Assembly (NCBI GenBank): GCA_035196065.1
Contig: CP136575.1
Span: forward strand, 1,145,001 to 1,209,000
DNA: 64,000 bases
Direction of reading: 5' to 3'
From: Sphingobium sp.
GTDB lineage: Bacteria > Pseudomonadota > Alphaproteobacteria > Sphingomonadales > Sphingomonadaceae
Shown: piece by piece, positions 18,037 through 26,364 of the stretch
How positions within the stretch are numbered: position 1 is the first letter of the stretch
Layout: every line of letters starts with the position of its first letter
Made by a program: the position numbers and the translations under genes
Notes under the pieces: generated by a model
Seen by the model: only the letters and a program-made list of their open reading frames with translations
What the model was told of the DNA's origin: nothing
The model's database searches: none

Positions 18037-18444
18037 ATGTTCGCTATCGTGCGCACAGGCGGCAAGCAATATCGCGTCGCCGCCGGAGACAAGATTGCAG
18101 TTGAAAAGCTGCCCGGAAACGCTGGTGACACCGTGTCGCTGGACGATGTGTTGCTCGCGGGCGACGGTGGCGAGGTCAAGGACGCAAAGGGCCTTGTAGT
18201 CTCTGCTGAAATCATCGCGCAGGAGCGCGGCGAGAAGGTGATCGTTTTCAAAAAGCGTCGCCGTCACAATTATCGCCGTAAGCAGGGTCACCGCCAGTCG
18301 CTGACTTTGCTCCGCATCACCGCTGTTGGTGGCGCTGCGCCCAAAAAGGCTGCAGCCAAGGCTGAAAAGGCAGATGATGCCGTCGAAGCCGCCCCCGCTA
18401 AAAAGGCCGCGCCTAAAAAGGCCGCAGCCAAGACCGCAGAATAA
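18037..18444 (+). CDS. rplU: 50S ribosomal protein L21 with Ala/Lys-rich tail
   Basis: A 135-aa ribosomal protein. Residues 1-100 are canonical L21 ([20 protein letters not shown] at the start, [16 protein letters not shown] near 70-85). The last about 35 residues are a low-complexity tail of [12 protein letters not shown] repeats, as found in several sphingomonads, making it longer than the usual 103 aa. rpmA follows after 18 bp in the standard order. A perfect TTGACA at 17884-17889 in the 238-bp upstream gap could be a -35 box, but no good -10 is at the right distance. Confidence 0.98.
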   Translation: MFAIVRTGGKQYRVAAGDKIAVEKLPGNAGDTVSLDDVLLAGDGGEVKDAKGLVVSAEIIAQERGEKVIVFKKRRRHNYRRKQGHRQSLTLLRITAVGGAAPKKAAAKAEKADDAVEAAPAKKAAPKKAAAKTAE

Positions 18445-18462
18445 GTTTCAGGAGTTTAGACC

Positions 18463-18732
18463 ATGGCACATAAAAAAGCAGGTGGTTCCAGCCGCAACGG
18501 TCGCGACTCAGCCGGCCGTCGCCTTGGCGTGAAGAAGTTCGGCGGTCAGGAAGTGATCGGCGGCAATATCATTATTCGTCAGCGCGGAACCAAGGTGTAT
18601 CCGGGTGCCAATGTCGGCATGGGCAAGGATCACACCCTGTTTGCGCTGACCGAAGGCCGCGTCCGATTCCATGCCGGCAAACTCGGTCGCAAATATGTCT
18701 CGGTAGACATGATGGCCGAAGCCGCAGAATAA
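18463..18732 (+). CDS. rpmA: 50S ribosomal protein L27
   Basis: An 89-aa ribosomal protein with the invariant start [20 protein letters not shown] and the [21 protein letters not shown] core. The N terminus reaches the peptidyl-transferase centre in the family and needs no cleavage here. It shares a transcript with rplU (18 bp apart, GGAG upstream of the ATG). A hairpin without a T-run (18737-18759) and a terminator (18803-18837) follow. Confidence 0.98.
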   Translation: MAHKKAGGSSRNGRDSAGRRLGVKKFGGQEVIGGNIIIRQRGTKVYPGANVGMGKDHTLFALTEGRVRFHAGKLGRKYVSVDMMAEAAE

Positions 18733-18736
18733 CATA

Positions 18737-18759
18737 GGACAACCAACAAGGGGTTGTCC
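18737..18759 (+). other. Hairpin after rpmA without T-run
   Basis: GGACAACC (18737-18744) pairs perfectly with GGTTGTCC (18752-18759) around AACAAGG. It begins four bases after the rpmA stop. With no T-run it is more likely an RNA 3'-end stabiliser or the first of two stop signals than a terminator by itself. Confidence 0.5.
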
Positions 18760-18802
18760 GTCTGGACGACCCGGGGAGAGTGGCAACACCTCCCATCACG
18801 CA

Positions 18803-18837
18803 AGGGAGACGGGTCATCCGGCTCCCTTTTTCTTTTT
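18803..18837 (+). terminator. Probable rho-independent terminator of rplU-rpmA
   Basis: GGGAG and CTCCC enclose a loop that can partly pair internally (CGGGTCATCCG), followed by TTTTTCTTTTTG. It lies 71 bp after the rpmA stop and before the GNAT gene. Confidence 0.65.
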
Positions 18838-18936
18838 GTCCCATTCTCCCTGCAATCCGTCCCGACGGGGTGGCGTGTTTCACAAGGCTGTCACTAAAAC
18901 CCTTCAAGGGGCGGCCAGACGAACAGGAGAAACAGA

Positions 18937-19536
18937 ATGTTCGCAAGGACCGAAAGACTATTGCTCCGGCCCAGCTGGCCCGAAGATGCGAGCGCAATTC
19001 ATCAAGCGGTCGCGGACGAGGGCATTGTGCGCAACCTTGCGTTGGTGCCTTGGCCCTATACGCAAGATGATGCGGCTGAATTCGCTGCGCTTGACCATGA
19101 CTTTGACTATCCCAATTTCATGCTGATGCTGCGCACCAATGGCGCGCCAAAGCTGATCGGATCGTGCGGACTGGCTCGGCGCGACGGCGCGGTAGAATTG
19201 GGCTACTGGATTTCCCGGCCATTTTGGGGTCAGGGCTTGGCGACAGAGGCCGGCCGGGCGGTTATCGATGTTGCGCGTGCGCTCGGGCACAGGCGACTGG
19301 TGTCAGGGCATTTTACTGACAACCCCGCGTCGGGAAGGGTGCTGCGCAAGCTGGGTTTCCGACCGACCGGCCGGATCGAGCAACGCTTCAGCGTGGGGCG
19401 GGGCCGTTATGTCAGCTGCGCGTTGTTCGAACGGCAATTGGCTGCAGACAGCGATGCGCTTTCAGGCACCCAATCGGCTATTGCCATGCCGACCCGAACA
19501 GGAATAGCCGACCCGATTATGCCGCGCGCTGCCTGA
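18937..19536 (+). CDS. GNAT acetyltransferase, RimJ/RimL-like
   Basis: A 199-aa acetyltransferase. The N terminus TERLLLRP is the usual RimJ/RimL opening, and ELGYWISRPFWGQGLATEA carries the acetyl-CoA-binding Q/RxxGxG/A loop. DNPASGRVLRKLGF is the C-terminal alpha4/beta motif. A GNAT gene downstream of rplU-rpmA is common in alphaproteobacteria, often followed by obgE, which is absent here. The last 30 residues extend past the family core. ACAGGAGAAAC gives a good ribosome site. The acceptor, possibly a protein N terminus or small molecule, is unknown. Confidence 0.9.
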   Translation: MFARTERLLLRPSWPEDASAIHQAVADEGIVRNLALVPWPYTQDDAAEFAALDHDFDYPNFMLMLRTNGAPKLIGSCGLARRDGAVELGYWISRPFWGQGLATEAGRAVIDVARALGHRRLVSGHFTDNPASGRVLRKLGFRPTGRIEQRFSVGRGRYVSCALFERQLAADSDALSGTQSAIAMPTRTGIADPIMPRAA

Positions 19537-19546
19537 GCGTATTGCG

Positions 19547-20491
19547 TCAGGCTGCGACTGCGGCCGAGGCAGTGTCTGTCTCGCCACGGTTGGCGATAGA
19601 GCCTGCCGAGCCTTCGGTTACCAGTTTGATCGCGGCGAGCATATTTTCTCCGCGGACCAGCAGTTCGCGGTCGTCGATCTGGTTCGGGTGAAACCCGGGC
19701 ATGAAAAAATGGGTCCACGGCCCCAGGACATTGCGTCCGATTGATCCCTTGGCAAAGCCGCGCCTTATGCTCAGCGCCCAGCCGCGCCATTTGGGCAGGC
19801 CATCCTGACGGAGTAGTTCGACCTGACCGCGCGTGCGGTTGATGAAAAAGCTGATGGTGACGGCGAGCAGGAGCGTGCTGCGGGTCAGCCAGCGGCGCGT
19901 GCCGCTCCATTCGCGGGTGGCGAACATCCACACGTCAAAGGCCACTGCCTTATGCTCGACCTCTTCGATTGCATGCCATAGCCACAATTTGCGCAGTTCA
20001 AGGTCGGTGCCTTCCAGATGCGACCGGTTCTTGAGCATTTCGGCAGCAACGATCGCCGTCAGATGCTCGATGCACATCGTGGCACCCAGCTTGGTGACTT
20101 CGCCGCAGCCCGAAAAGAAGGAAACAAACTGGCGGATCGCCCGATCGAGCGATTCGATGTCATAGCCGGCGTTGATGATCGCCCGGTTGAAACCGATATG
20201 TTCGCGGCTATGTGCTGCTTCCTGCGCGATAAAAGCGGCGACGTCCTTGGCAAGCTGCCCCTCGGTGCGATTGCGCCAAGGGTGCAGCGCCTCGATCATG
20301 AATGTTTCGCCGCGCGGAAAAACAACCGAAAGTGCGTTGAGGAAAGCGGTAGCAAACATGTCTCCGCGAACCCAATGGCGTGTCGTCAGCTTTGCGTTAT
20401 TCCCCCGAAACGGGCGCACGTTCATACGTTGTGCGGTGCCGGTTTCCATCGGTGCCGTTGTTGCGGTTGCTGGGTTCGACCTTTGCTTCAT
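19547..20491 (-). CDS. PF10118-type predicted metal-dependent hydrolase (copy 1)
   Basis: A 314-aa protein with the family's histidine/glutamate-rich motifs: QEAAHSREHIGFN (about residues 90-102), IEHLTAI and WHAIEEVEHKAVAFD. The spacing of E, E..H and EExEH resembles a four-helix di-iron fold, although the family is annotated only as predicted hydrolase. A hydrophobic segment follows near residue 205. It is a paralogue of the next gene upstream, which has the same motifs. The frame begins with a poorly conserved 25-residue stretch, so MNVRPF (start 20425) is an alternative start. Confidence 0.8.
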   Translation of the reverse strand: MKQRSNPATATTAPMETGTAQRMNVRPFRGNNAKLTTRHWVRGDMFATAFLNALSVVFPRGETFMIEALHPWRNRTEGQLAKDVAAFIAQEAAHSREHIGFNRAIINAGYDIESLDRAIRQFVSFFSGCGEVTKLGATMCIEHLTAIVAAEMLKNRSHLEGTDLELRKLWLWHAIEEVEHKAVAFDVWMFATREWSGTRRWLTRSTLLLAVTISFFINRTRGQVELLRQDGLPKWRGWALSIRRGFAKGSIGRNVLGPWTHFFMPGFHPNQIDDRELLVRGENMLAAIKLVTEGSAGSIANRGETDTASAAVAA

Positions 20492-20598
20492 CCGCCAAGT
20501 GGTAAGCGCGCAGCGATAATTTGCCGCTAACGGTCAAGGTTAACAAATTTCAATTGGTTTCATTTTTGCTGTTTTGACAGCTATTTGCGCGCTTAATG

Positions 20599-21489
20599 CT
20601 ATGTTGCCGCCGGTTGCGGATGCGATGCTTCATAGGCCGTGATCAGATGGCGTTCATCGCTGTTCCACGGATGGAAGCCAGGCAGGAAATAAGACGCCCA
20701 AGCGCCCAATATCGTGCGGAACATCCCGGGCTTGCCAAAGGCATACCAGAGGATGCCGCGCCGCGCCTTCCAGCCGGTGATCCCATCTTGTTCAAGCAGG
20801 TTGAGCATGCCCTTGATGCGTTCGGGAATGAATTTTATGGTGATGATCAACATCATCAGTGATTTCAGTTTCCACCGGCGCCAGCGGCTCCAGCCCTTGG
20901 TTGCGTGCAGCCAAGTGTCATAGGCGACCGCCTTATGTTCAATTTCTTCGACCGCGTGCCAGCGCCACAAATTTGCGGCCTCGGTCTCCGCGCCGTTCAG
21001 GTGCGCGGGATTTTCCAGCAATTCGCGCGCGAGGATCGCTGTGAAATGTTCAAGCGCCATGGTTGCGGCCAGATTGACAATGGCAGGGCGCGTCTTGATC
21101 AGCCCCAGCACATGATCGACCTGTGCATCGAGGAAGCTGACGTCATAGCCGCTGTCGATGACCCGCCGATTGAACGCGACATGTTCACGTGAATGAATCA
21201 CTTCCTGCATCGTAAACGCTCGGATTTCCTCGGCAAGCTTGGGCGGCGTGCCATTGCGAAATGCCTTTACGCTATCGATGAAAAACGCTTCGCCCTTGGG
21301 AAAGGTGCTCGACAGCGCATTGTAAAAGGCGGTCGCAAGGGGATCCCCGCCATGCCACCAGCGATGCTGCACATGATCTTCGCTGCGACCGAAACGGCGA
21401 TCACGCGGCGTGATGACAAGCTCCACCGGCACCGGGCTAGGTGCTGCTTCGTGCAATTCAGACGTTTCAAACTTGACAGGGGCGTTCAT
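20599..21489 (-). CDS. PF10118-type predicted metal-dependent hydrolase (copy 2)
   Basis: A 296-aa paralogue of the protein encoded downstream. It has QEVIHSREHVAFN, LEHFTAI and WHAVEEIEHKAVAYD in the same order, and a hydrophobic helix about residue 190 (LMMLIITIKFI). A duplication within this locus is the simplest explanation, although the two have diverged well outside the motifs. The 107-bp gap between the copies allows separate expression. The start at 21489 lies 59 bp from a divergent TetR gene, and inverted repeats lie in that gap. Some homologous pairs sit in lipid- or steroid-degrading loci, but no substrate can be read here. Confidence 0.82.
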   Translation of the reverse strand: MNAPVKFETSELHEAAPSPVPVELVITPRDRRFGRSEDHVQHRWWHGGDPLATAFYNALSSTFPKGEAFFIDSVKAFRNGTPPKLAEEIRAFTMQEVIHSREHVAFNRRVIDSGYDVSFLDAQVDHVLGLIKTRPAIVNLAATMALEHFTAILARELLENPAHLNGAETEAANLWRWHAVEEIEHKAVAYDTWLHATKGWSRWRRWKLKSLMMLIITIKFIPERIKGMLNLLEQDGITGWKARRGILWYAFGKPGMFRTILGAWASYFLPGFHPWNSDERHLITAYEASHPQPAAT

Positions 21490-21492
21490 GGC

Positions 21493-21507
21493 ATGTCCCT
21501 ATGACAT
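21493..21507. promoter_or_regulatory. Candidate TetR operator 1
   Basis: ATGTC and GACAT flank a five-base spacer (21493-21497 and 21503-21507), just upstream of the hydrolase copy 2 start and in the 59-bp divergent gap with the TetR gene. The same half-sites recur at 21541-21554. Confidence 0.45.
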
Positions 21508-21540
21508 CGGGGAAATAGGGCAACAGCAATACAGGGTAAC

Positions 21541-21554
21541 TGACATTTATGTCA
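21541..21554. promoter_or_regulatory. Candidate TetR operator 2, overlapping the TetR start codon
   Basis: TGACATTTATGTCA is a perfect inverted repeat (TGACAT/ATGTCA around TT). It contains the ATG (21549-21551) of the TetR-type gene, so a bound repressor could block its own expression. It shares GACAT/ATGTC half-sites with the element at 21493. Confidence 0.5.
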
Positions 21555-22169
21555 ATATTGAACTTTCCATCCGAGGCAGCGGGCCGTAAACGCCTGTCGC
21601 CCGAAGCAAGCCGCCTTGCCGCGCTCGAGGCTGCGCGCGAACTGTTGATTGAGGCAGGGCCGCAGGCGGTGACATTGAAGGCGGTCGGTGCGCGTATCGG
21701 GCGCACCCATGCCAATCTGCTCCACCATTTCGGTTCGGCGTCGGGGTTGCAGCGGGCGTTGGCGGCGCATCATGCAGAACAGATTTGTTCGATCATCGGC
21801 GACCAGATTTTCCGGATGCGTGAAGGCGCGATCAGCGCGCGTGAAATGGTCGACCTGATCTTTGATTCGTTCGACAGGGATGGCGCGGGCGCTCTTGCTG
21901 CATGGATGCTGCTCAGTGGGAATGAAGATGCGCTCAATCCGGTGGTAGAGGCGATCCACCGCCTGGTCGACAAGGTGGGTGAAGGCGGCCACGAGGACAG
22001 CAACCTCCATTATTTGACGATGGAATTGGTGCTTCTTGCGCTCGGGGATTCGCTGCTTGGCGGGCCGCTTGCGGCATCGCTCGGCCTTAATCGCAGTGCC
22101 GGCCGGGAAATTGCGGCTGAACGTCTGGCGCAATCCTTCGCGCAGTGGACGCTGCGCAGCGCCGAATAG
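21549..22169 (+). CDS. TetR/AcrR-family transcriptional regulator
   Basis: A 206-aa one-component regulator. Residues about 20-65 form the TetR-type helix-turn-helix (AARELLIEAGPQAVTLKAVG, then GRTHANLLHHFGSASGLQRAL), where the usual YYHF is LLHHF. The rest is the helical ligand/dimer domain with no recognised ligand. It is divergent from the PF10118 gene pair, which it most likely controls, with candidate operators at 21493 and 21541. TetR proteins are usually repressors relieved by a small molecule; the ligand here is unknown. Confidence 0.88.
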   Translation: MSILNFPSEAAGRKRLSPEASRLAALEAARELLIEAGPQAVTLKAVGARIGRTHANLLHHFGSASGLQRALAAHHAEQICSIIGDQIFRMREGAISAREMVDLIFDSFDRDGAGALAAWMLLSGNEDALNPVVEAIHRLVDKVGEGGHEDSNLHYLTMELVLLALGDSLLGGPLAASLGLNRSAGREIAAERLAQSFAQWTLRSAE

Positions 22170-22217
22170 GCGCTAGGCAAGCCAACAAGGCGTTTTGCAC
22201 CATTTGCTTACGCAAAA

Positions 22218-22292
22218 GCGGTCGTAGCTCAGTTGGCAGAACGGAGCTTTTGCAATGATGAGGTCGCGGGTTCTTTAGCCCTTCGACTCGAC
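22218..22292 (+). pseudogene. Decayed tRNA-Ala-like sequence (anticodon TGC)
   Basis: GCGGTCGTAGCTCAGTTGG reads as a tRNA 5' half with an intact D-arm (GCTC...GAAC). A TTTGCAA loop gives the alanine anticodon TGC with U33 and A37. AGGTCGCGGGTTC follows as variable loop and T-arm. The anticodon stem arms (GAGCT and TGATG) pair at only two of five positions. The T-arm 3' strand is degraded, and no acceptor 3' half or CCA matches the 5' end. It is therefore a remnant and not a working tRNA. It lies between the TetR and Sel1 genes, with nothing recognisable as an integrase nearby. Confidence 0.62.
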
Positions 22293-22341
22293 GAGCCTTT
22301 ACCCCTTAAAATCTTCGGCTGTTTCGTCTGCCCGCAGGTTA

Positions 22342-22638
22342 TTATGCCGCGCGGCGTTGGGTGGCATTGAGCCAGGCGCGGGCGGCTTTTTGCGCCTCAG
22401 CAATTTCGCGCGCGGTCATCTCGTCCGATATTTCTGCACGGCAGTGAACAGCTTCTTCATTGCCATTCAGCGCGGCAAGGTTGAACCATTTATGCGCCTC
22501 GATCAGATCGACATCGATGCCCCCGCTGCCGGTTGAATAGGCGACACCCAGATCAAACAGCGCCTGCACATTGCCCCGCGCCGCGTCCGCAAGTCGGCTG
22601 TCCATAAGAAAGGCTGCGCTTTTCAGACTGTTGGCCAT
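22342..22638 (-). CDS. Small Sel1-like repeat protein
   Basis: A 98-aa protein. Residues about 20-65 (DAARGNVQALFDLGVAYSTG, then DLIEAHKWFNLAALNGNEEA) form one full Sel1/TPR-like helix pair with the typical LG-AY-G and A-KWF-AA-G spacing. No signal peptide is seen, so it is cytoplasmic and probably mediates protein contacts. The ATG at 22638 is preceded by GGGAAG about eight bases upstream; a TTG two codons earlier is less likely. It stands alone between the tRNA-like remnant and panC. Confidence 0.72.
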   Translation of the reverse strand: MANSLKSAAFLMDSRLADAARGNVQALFDLGVAYSTGSGGIDVDLIEAHKWFNLAALNGNEEAVHCRAEISDEMTAREIAEAQKAARAWLNATQRRAA

Positions 22639-22736
22639 GATCAAACTTCCCCTTTGTTGATGGGACAGTGATCACCCGAGTATGGCTAACAAATGGTTAA
22701 CGGAAATCGAACTTTTTTAAACCATATCGGCGGAAA

Positions 22737-23579
22737 TCATCCTACGGCGAGATTGTCGATCAACCTTGTTTTACCGATTTTGGCCGCTGCAAGCAGCCTT
22801 AACGGCTGTTGGCTCACCATATCGATCTCAACCAGCGTCGTGGCGTCAACAAGTGTAAAATAATCCACATTGGTAAAGCCAGCGTCGAGAATGGCCTTTT
22901 TCGAGTCCGCAAGAATCATCTTAACCTCGCCGCCTGTCAGGACCGCGCGGCGTGCTTCCTGCAGGGCACGGGGCAGTGCCAGTGCGGCTTCGCGCTCGGC
23001 AGGCGAAAGATAGGCGTTGCGTGAAGACAAGGCGAGCCCGTCTGCATCACGAACGATCGGAACGCCGACAATGTCGATATCGATATCCAGATCGCGCACA
23101 AATTGCCGGATGACGGCGAGTTGCTGGAAATCCTTTTCGCCGAACAGCGCAACATCGGGTTCGACCTGGTTAAACAATTTGGTCACGACCAGTGCGACAC
23201 CATCAAAATGGCCGGGCCGCGTTCCCCCGCAATAGCCGATGCTCGGCCCTCCCACATGAATGCTGGTCGCAAAGCCTGTCGGATAGACCTCGGCCACCTC
23301 CGGCGTCCAAAGCAGGTCTGCGCCGATATCGCGCAATTTTGCCGCATCATCCTCCAGCATACGGGGATAGGCGTCCAGATCCTCATTAGGGCCGAATTGG
23401 GTCGGGTTGACGAAGATCGACACCGCCACTGCATCTGCGCGGGCTTTTGCCTCTTCCACCAGCTTTAGATGGCCGGCATGCAGCGCACCCATTGTCGGAA
23501 CTAGTGCAAGTGACTTATCCGCAGCTTTCAGCATTGCGACAGCGGATCGTAGCTCGGTGAGCCGATTGATGATTTGCAC
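22737..23579 (-). CDS. panC: Pantothenate synthetase
   Basis: A 280-aa cytoplasmic enzyme that joins pantoate and beta-alanine using ATP, the last step of pantothenate (vitamin B5) synthesis. It has the nucleotidyltransferase signature [14 protein letters not shown] (HxGH), the pantoate-binding VFVNPTQF-type segment ([14 protein letters not shown]), and GEKDFQQL and SSRNAYLS near the C-terminal domain. GTG 23579 gives the usual length; the frame stays open 27 codons upstream into poorly conserved sequence. It is divergent from mipZ with about 97 bp between starts. Confidence 0.96.
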   Translation of the reverse strand: MQIINRLTELRSAVAMLKAADKSLALVPTMGALHAGHLKLVEEAKARADAVAVSIFVNPTQFGPNEDLDAYPRMLEDDAAKLRDIGADLLWTPEVAEVYPTGFATSIHVGGPSIGYCGGTRPGHFDGVALVVTKLFNQVEPDVALFGEKDFQQLAVIRQFVRDLDIDIDIVGVPIVRDADGLALSSRNAYLSPAEREAALALPRALQEARRAVLTGGEVKMILADSKKAILDAGFTNVDYFTLVDATTLVEIDMVSQQPLRLLAAAKIGKTRLIDNLAVG

Positions 23580-23676
23580 GGACTGGGGGCCTTGTTTATT
23601 GCATTCGGATAATGAGGGGGAGATAGCAGCCCCTGCCGTCAAGCTGAACCATTTTTGCAAGGGACGACGCCGCCAT

Positions 23677-24459
23677 ATGGCTAAAGCGCATCATATCGTA
23701 TTTGCCAATGAAAAGGGCGGAACCGGCAAATCAACCACCGCGATCCATGTCGCCATCGCGCTCGCTTCGCGCGGCGCGCGAGTCGCTTGCCTTGATCTCG
23801 ATTCCCGCCAGCGCACGCTCTACCGCTATCTGGAAAACCGGCGCGATACGATGGCACGCCGCGATATCAGTCTGCCGCTCCCTGCGTTCGATGTGTTCGA
23901 ACAGGAATCGCAAGCGCGATTGGAAGAGCAGATCGCCGCGATGGAGGCCGACGCCGACTTTCTGGTTTTTGACACCCCCGGCCGTGACGATCCCTATGCC
24001 CGTTATGTGGCAACGCGCGCCAATACACTAATTACGCCGATCAATGACAGCTTCATAGATTTTGACCTGATGGGCCGGGTCGATGCTGAAAACTTCAAGG
24101 TCAAGAAACTGAGTTTTTATGCCGAGCTGATGTGGGAAGCCCGCATGGCGCGCGCCCGGGCCGACGGTGCGACCATCGACTGGGTGGTGCTGCGCAACCG
24201 GCTTCATAACATGGAGGCCCGCAACCAGCAGCGCATGACAGAAGCGATTGCCGAACTGTCCAAGCGCGCCGGTTTCCGCGTTGTTCCCGGCCTGAATGAA
24301 CGCGTCATCTATCGCGAACTTTTCCCTTCGGGGCTGACGCTGGTCGACAAGGGATATCTCGGCAATCTGGGCACGGCGCATATCGTTGCCCGGCAGGAAT
24401 TGCGCGAGTTGGTCTCTGCGCTTACCCTTCCCGAATTCAACCAGCCGGCCCTGGTCTAG
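23677..24459 (+). CDS. mipZ: Division-plane positioning ATPase MipZ
   Basis: A 260-aa ParA/MinD-family ATPase. The deviant Walker A KGGTGKST is at residues 13-20 and the [17 protein letters not shown] segment is characteristic of MipZ. In alphaproteobacteria MipZ binds ParB near the pole, forms a gradient over the nucleoid and keeps FtsZ at midcell. Only the ATG at 23677 places the Walker motif correctly; the open frame upstream lies over the panC promoter. A J-like membrane protein gene follows 8 bp later and is probably co-transcribed. Confidence 0.95.
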   Translation: MAKAHHIVFANEKGGTGKSTTAIHVAIALASRGARVACLDLDSRQRTLYRYLENRRDTMARRDISLPLPAFDVFEQESQARLEEQIAAMEADADFLVFDTPGRDDPYARYVATRANTLITPINDSFIDFDLMGRVDAENFKVKKLSFYAELMWEARMARARADGATIDWVVLRNRLHNMEARNQQRMTEAIAELSKRAGFRVVPGLNERVIYRELFPSGLTLVDKGYLGNLGTAHIVARQELRELVSALTLPEFNQPALV

Positions 24460-24467
24460 GCCGCTTC

Positions 24468-24884
24468 ATGGTGGCCGTCCTCATCCTGCTTGCTGCAATT
24501 GCCGGAATCGGCTGGGGTCTCTGGTCGGGTAAGCTGATGCCCAAACAGATTCTGCCGCTGGTACTGATGATTGCTGGCGCAGGGGTTGCGCTGCGCGGCG
24601 GCTGGTTGCTCGGATTGCCCGCAATCGCGATCGGCTTTTTCTGGTATCGCGGGATCACCGCGCGCCTTTCCAGGATTCCGCATATTGCTAGCAGCGAATA
24701 TGAACTTGCCGCTGCGCGCTGGATGCTGGGTGTGTCTGCCAATGATGATGCCGAACGGATCAAAATACGCCACAAAGAGTTGATGGCAAAAGACGACCCG
24801 GCGCGGGGCGACAAAGGAGAGCGGATCCGCAAGCTTAATGAAGCGCGCGATCTGCTGCTCGCCGATCTCAAGCGGAAAAAATAA
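24468..24884 (+). CDS. Membrane protein with degenerate J-domain
   Basis: A 138-aa protein. Two N-terminal hydrophobic segments (about residues 2-18 and 28-58) anchor it. Residues about 75-135 have the helical pattern of a DnaJ domain (AARWMLGVSANDDAERIKIR, then ERIRKLNEARDLLL), but the catalytic HPD loop is replaced by KDDPARG. It is therefore unlikely to stimulate DnaK by the standard route. It resembles membrane-anchored Tim14/Pam18-like J-proteins found in sphingomonads. It lies 8 bp after mipZ and may serve as an adaptor; no functional proof exists in the sequence. Confidence 0.75.
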   Translation: MVAVLILLAAIAGIGWGLWSGKLMPKQILPLVLMIAGAGVALRGGWLLGLPAIAIGFFWYRGITARLSRIPHIASSEYELAAARWMLGVSANDDAERIKIRHKELMAKDDPARGDKGERIRKLNEARDLLLADLKRKK

Positions 24885-24966
24885 TAGTTTTACCGATCGT
24901 TTGAGAATAAGCCGGCGCTGACTTTCAGGCGGCGGCAATCAAGAACAACACAATCGGAGATGTAAC

Positions 24967-26358
24967 TTGCCCTCTTCCCATAATTTTCATCCAACATCAC
25001 TGCGCGAATATGATATTCGTGGGATTATTGGCGAAACATTGGGTGAGGCGGATGCCTATGCCATTGGGCGCGGTTTTGCGACTTTGCTGGGTCGCGCCGG
25101 CGGGCGCAAAGTCGCCGTCGGCTATGATGGCCGCATCAGTTCACCGATGCTTGAAGCTGCATTGATGAAGGGGATTACTGATAGTGGGCTCGACGCAGTC
25201 TCTATCGGCCTCGGCCCGACACCGATGTTATATTATGCCGAAGCCGTGCTGGATGACGTTGATGGCGGCATACAGATAACCGGCAGCCACAACCCCGCCA
25301 ATTATAACGGCTTCAAGATGGTCTTCCAGGGACGTCCCTTTTTCGGGGCTGATATCCAGAAGTTGGGGACGATGGCGGCGGCAGGGGATTGGGCCGAGGG
25401 TGCGGGCAGCACCTCCACCCTTGACATCATGGATACCTATGTCGCGCGCATTGCCGAAGCGGCGCCCGACAAGCCGTTCCGCATTGCTTGGGACGCGGGC
25501 AATGGGGCTGCCGGCCCGGTGATCGAACGGCTGGTGAAATTGTTGCCGGGTGAACATTATCTGCTGTTTACCGACGTTGATGGCAATTTTCCAAATCATC
25601 ATCCTGATCCCACTGAAGAAAAAAACCTTGTCGATCTGAAACGGCTTGTCGCGGAAAAGAGCCTCGATTTCGGACTGGCTTTTGACGGGGATGGCGACCG
25701 GATTGGCGCGATCGATGGCGAAGGTCGGGTGATCTGGGGTGATCAGTTGTTGCAGATCTTTGCCGAAGATGTGCTTGCCGAAGTGCCGGGGGCGGTGATT
25801 ATTGCCGATGTGAAGGCGTCACAGGCGCTGTTTGATCGGGTCACTGCCCTGGGCGGTAAACCGCTGATGTGGAAGACCGGGCACAGCCTGATAAAATCCA
25901 AAATGAAGGAGGTTGGTTCTCCGCTTGCAGGCGAGATGAGCGGGCATATCTTCTTCAAGCATGATTATTATGGTTTTGACGACGCGATCTATGCCGGCCT
26001 TCGGTTGATGCGCGCATCGGCTCGGCTCGGTAAAAGCGTCACCGAATTGCGCTCTGCGATGCCCGAAATGATCAATACCCCCGAAATGCGCTTCCAAGTT
26101 GATGAGAGTCGCAAATTCGCAGTGATCGACGAAGTGCTGGCGCGGCTGTCAGCCGATGGGGCCGATGTGAACGCCACCGATGGTGCGCGGGTGAACACCG
26201 CCGATGGCTGGTGGTTGCTTCGCGCATCAAACACGCAGGATGTGCTGGTCGCCCGGGCGGAGGCGTCGAGCGAGGCTGGGCTTGAACGCCTGATGGCACA
26301 GATCGACGCGCAGCTTGCAGCAAGCGGGCTTGAGCGTGGGGAGCAGGCGGGGCATTAA
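24967..26358 (+). CDS. Phosphomannomutase/phosphoglucomutase
   Basis: A 463-aa alpha-D-phosphohexomutase. The active-site phosphoserine lies in ITGSHNP (Ser107), the Mg2+ loop is FDGDGDRIGA, and the substrate loop reads GEMSGHIFF. The C-terminal domain has the family phosphate-binding RASNTQ segment. The enzyme interconverts hexose 1- and 6-phosphates for polysaccharide and LPS precursors. The start is a TTG at 24967 preceded by CGGAG, and no better start is in frame. The helicase gene starts seven bases after its stop, so they may be co-transcribed. manB/pgm/algC naming is uncertain. Confidence 0.93.
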   Translation: MPSSHNFHPTSLREYDIRGIIGETLGEADAYAIGRGFATLLGRAGGRKVAVGYDGRISSPMLEAALMKGITDSGLDAVSIGLGPTPMLYYAEAVLDDVDGGIQITGSHNPANYNGFKMVFQGRPFFGADIQKLGTMAAAGDWAEGAGSTSTLDIMDTYVARIAEAAPDKPFRIAWDAGNGAAGPVIERLVKLLPGEHYLLFTDVDGNFPNHHPDPTEEKNLVDLKRLVAEKSLDFGLAFDGDGDRIGAIDGEGRVIWGDQLLQIFAEDVLAEVPGAVIIADVKASQALFDRVTALGGKPLMWKTGHSLIKSKMKEVGSPLAGEMSGHIFFKHDYYGFDDAIYAGLRLMRASARLGKSVTELRSAMPEMINTPEMRFQVDESRKFAVIDEVLARLSADGADVNATDGARVNTADGWWLLRASNTQDVLVARAEASSEAGLERLMAQIDAQLAASGLERGEQAGH

Positions 26359-26364
26359 GCCCCG

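Noticed and set aside
22201-22292. Functional tRNA gene
   Set aside because: The anticodon stem cannot form and the 3' acceptor half is missing.
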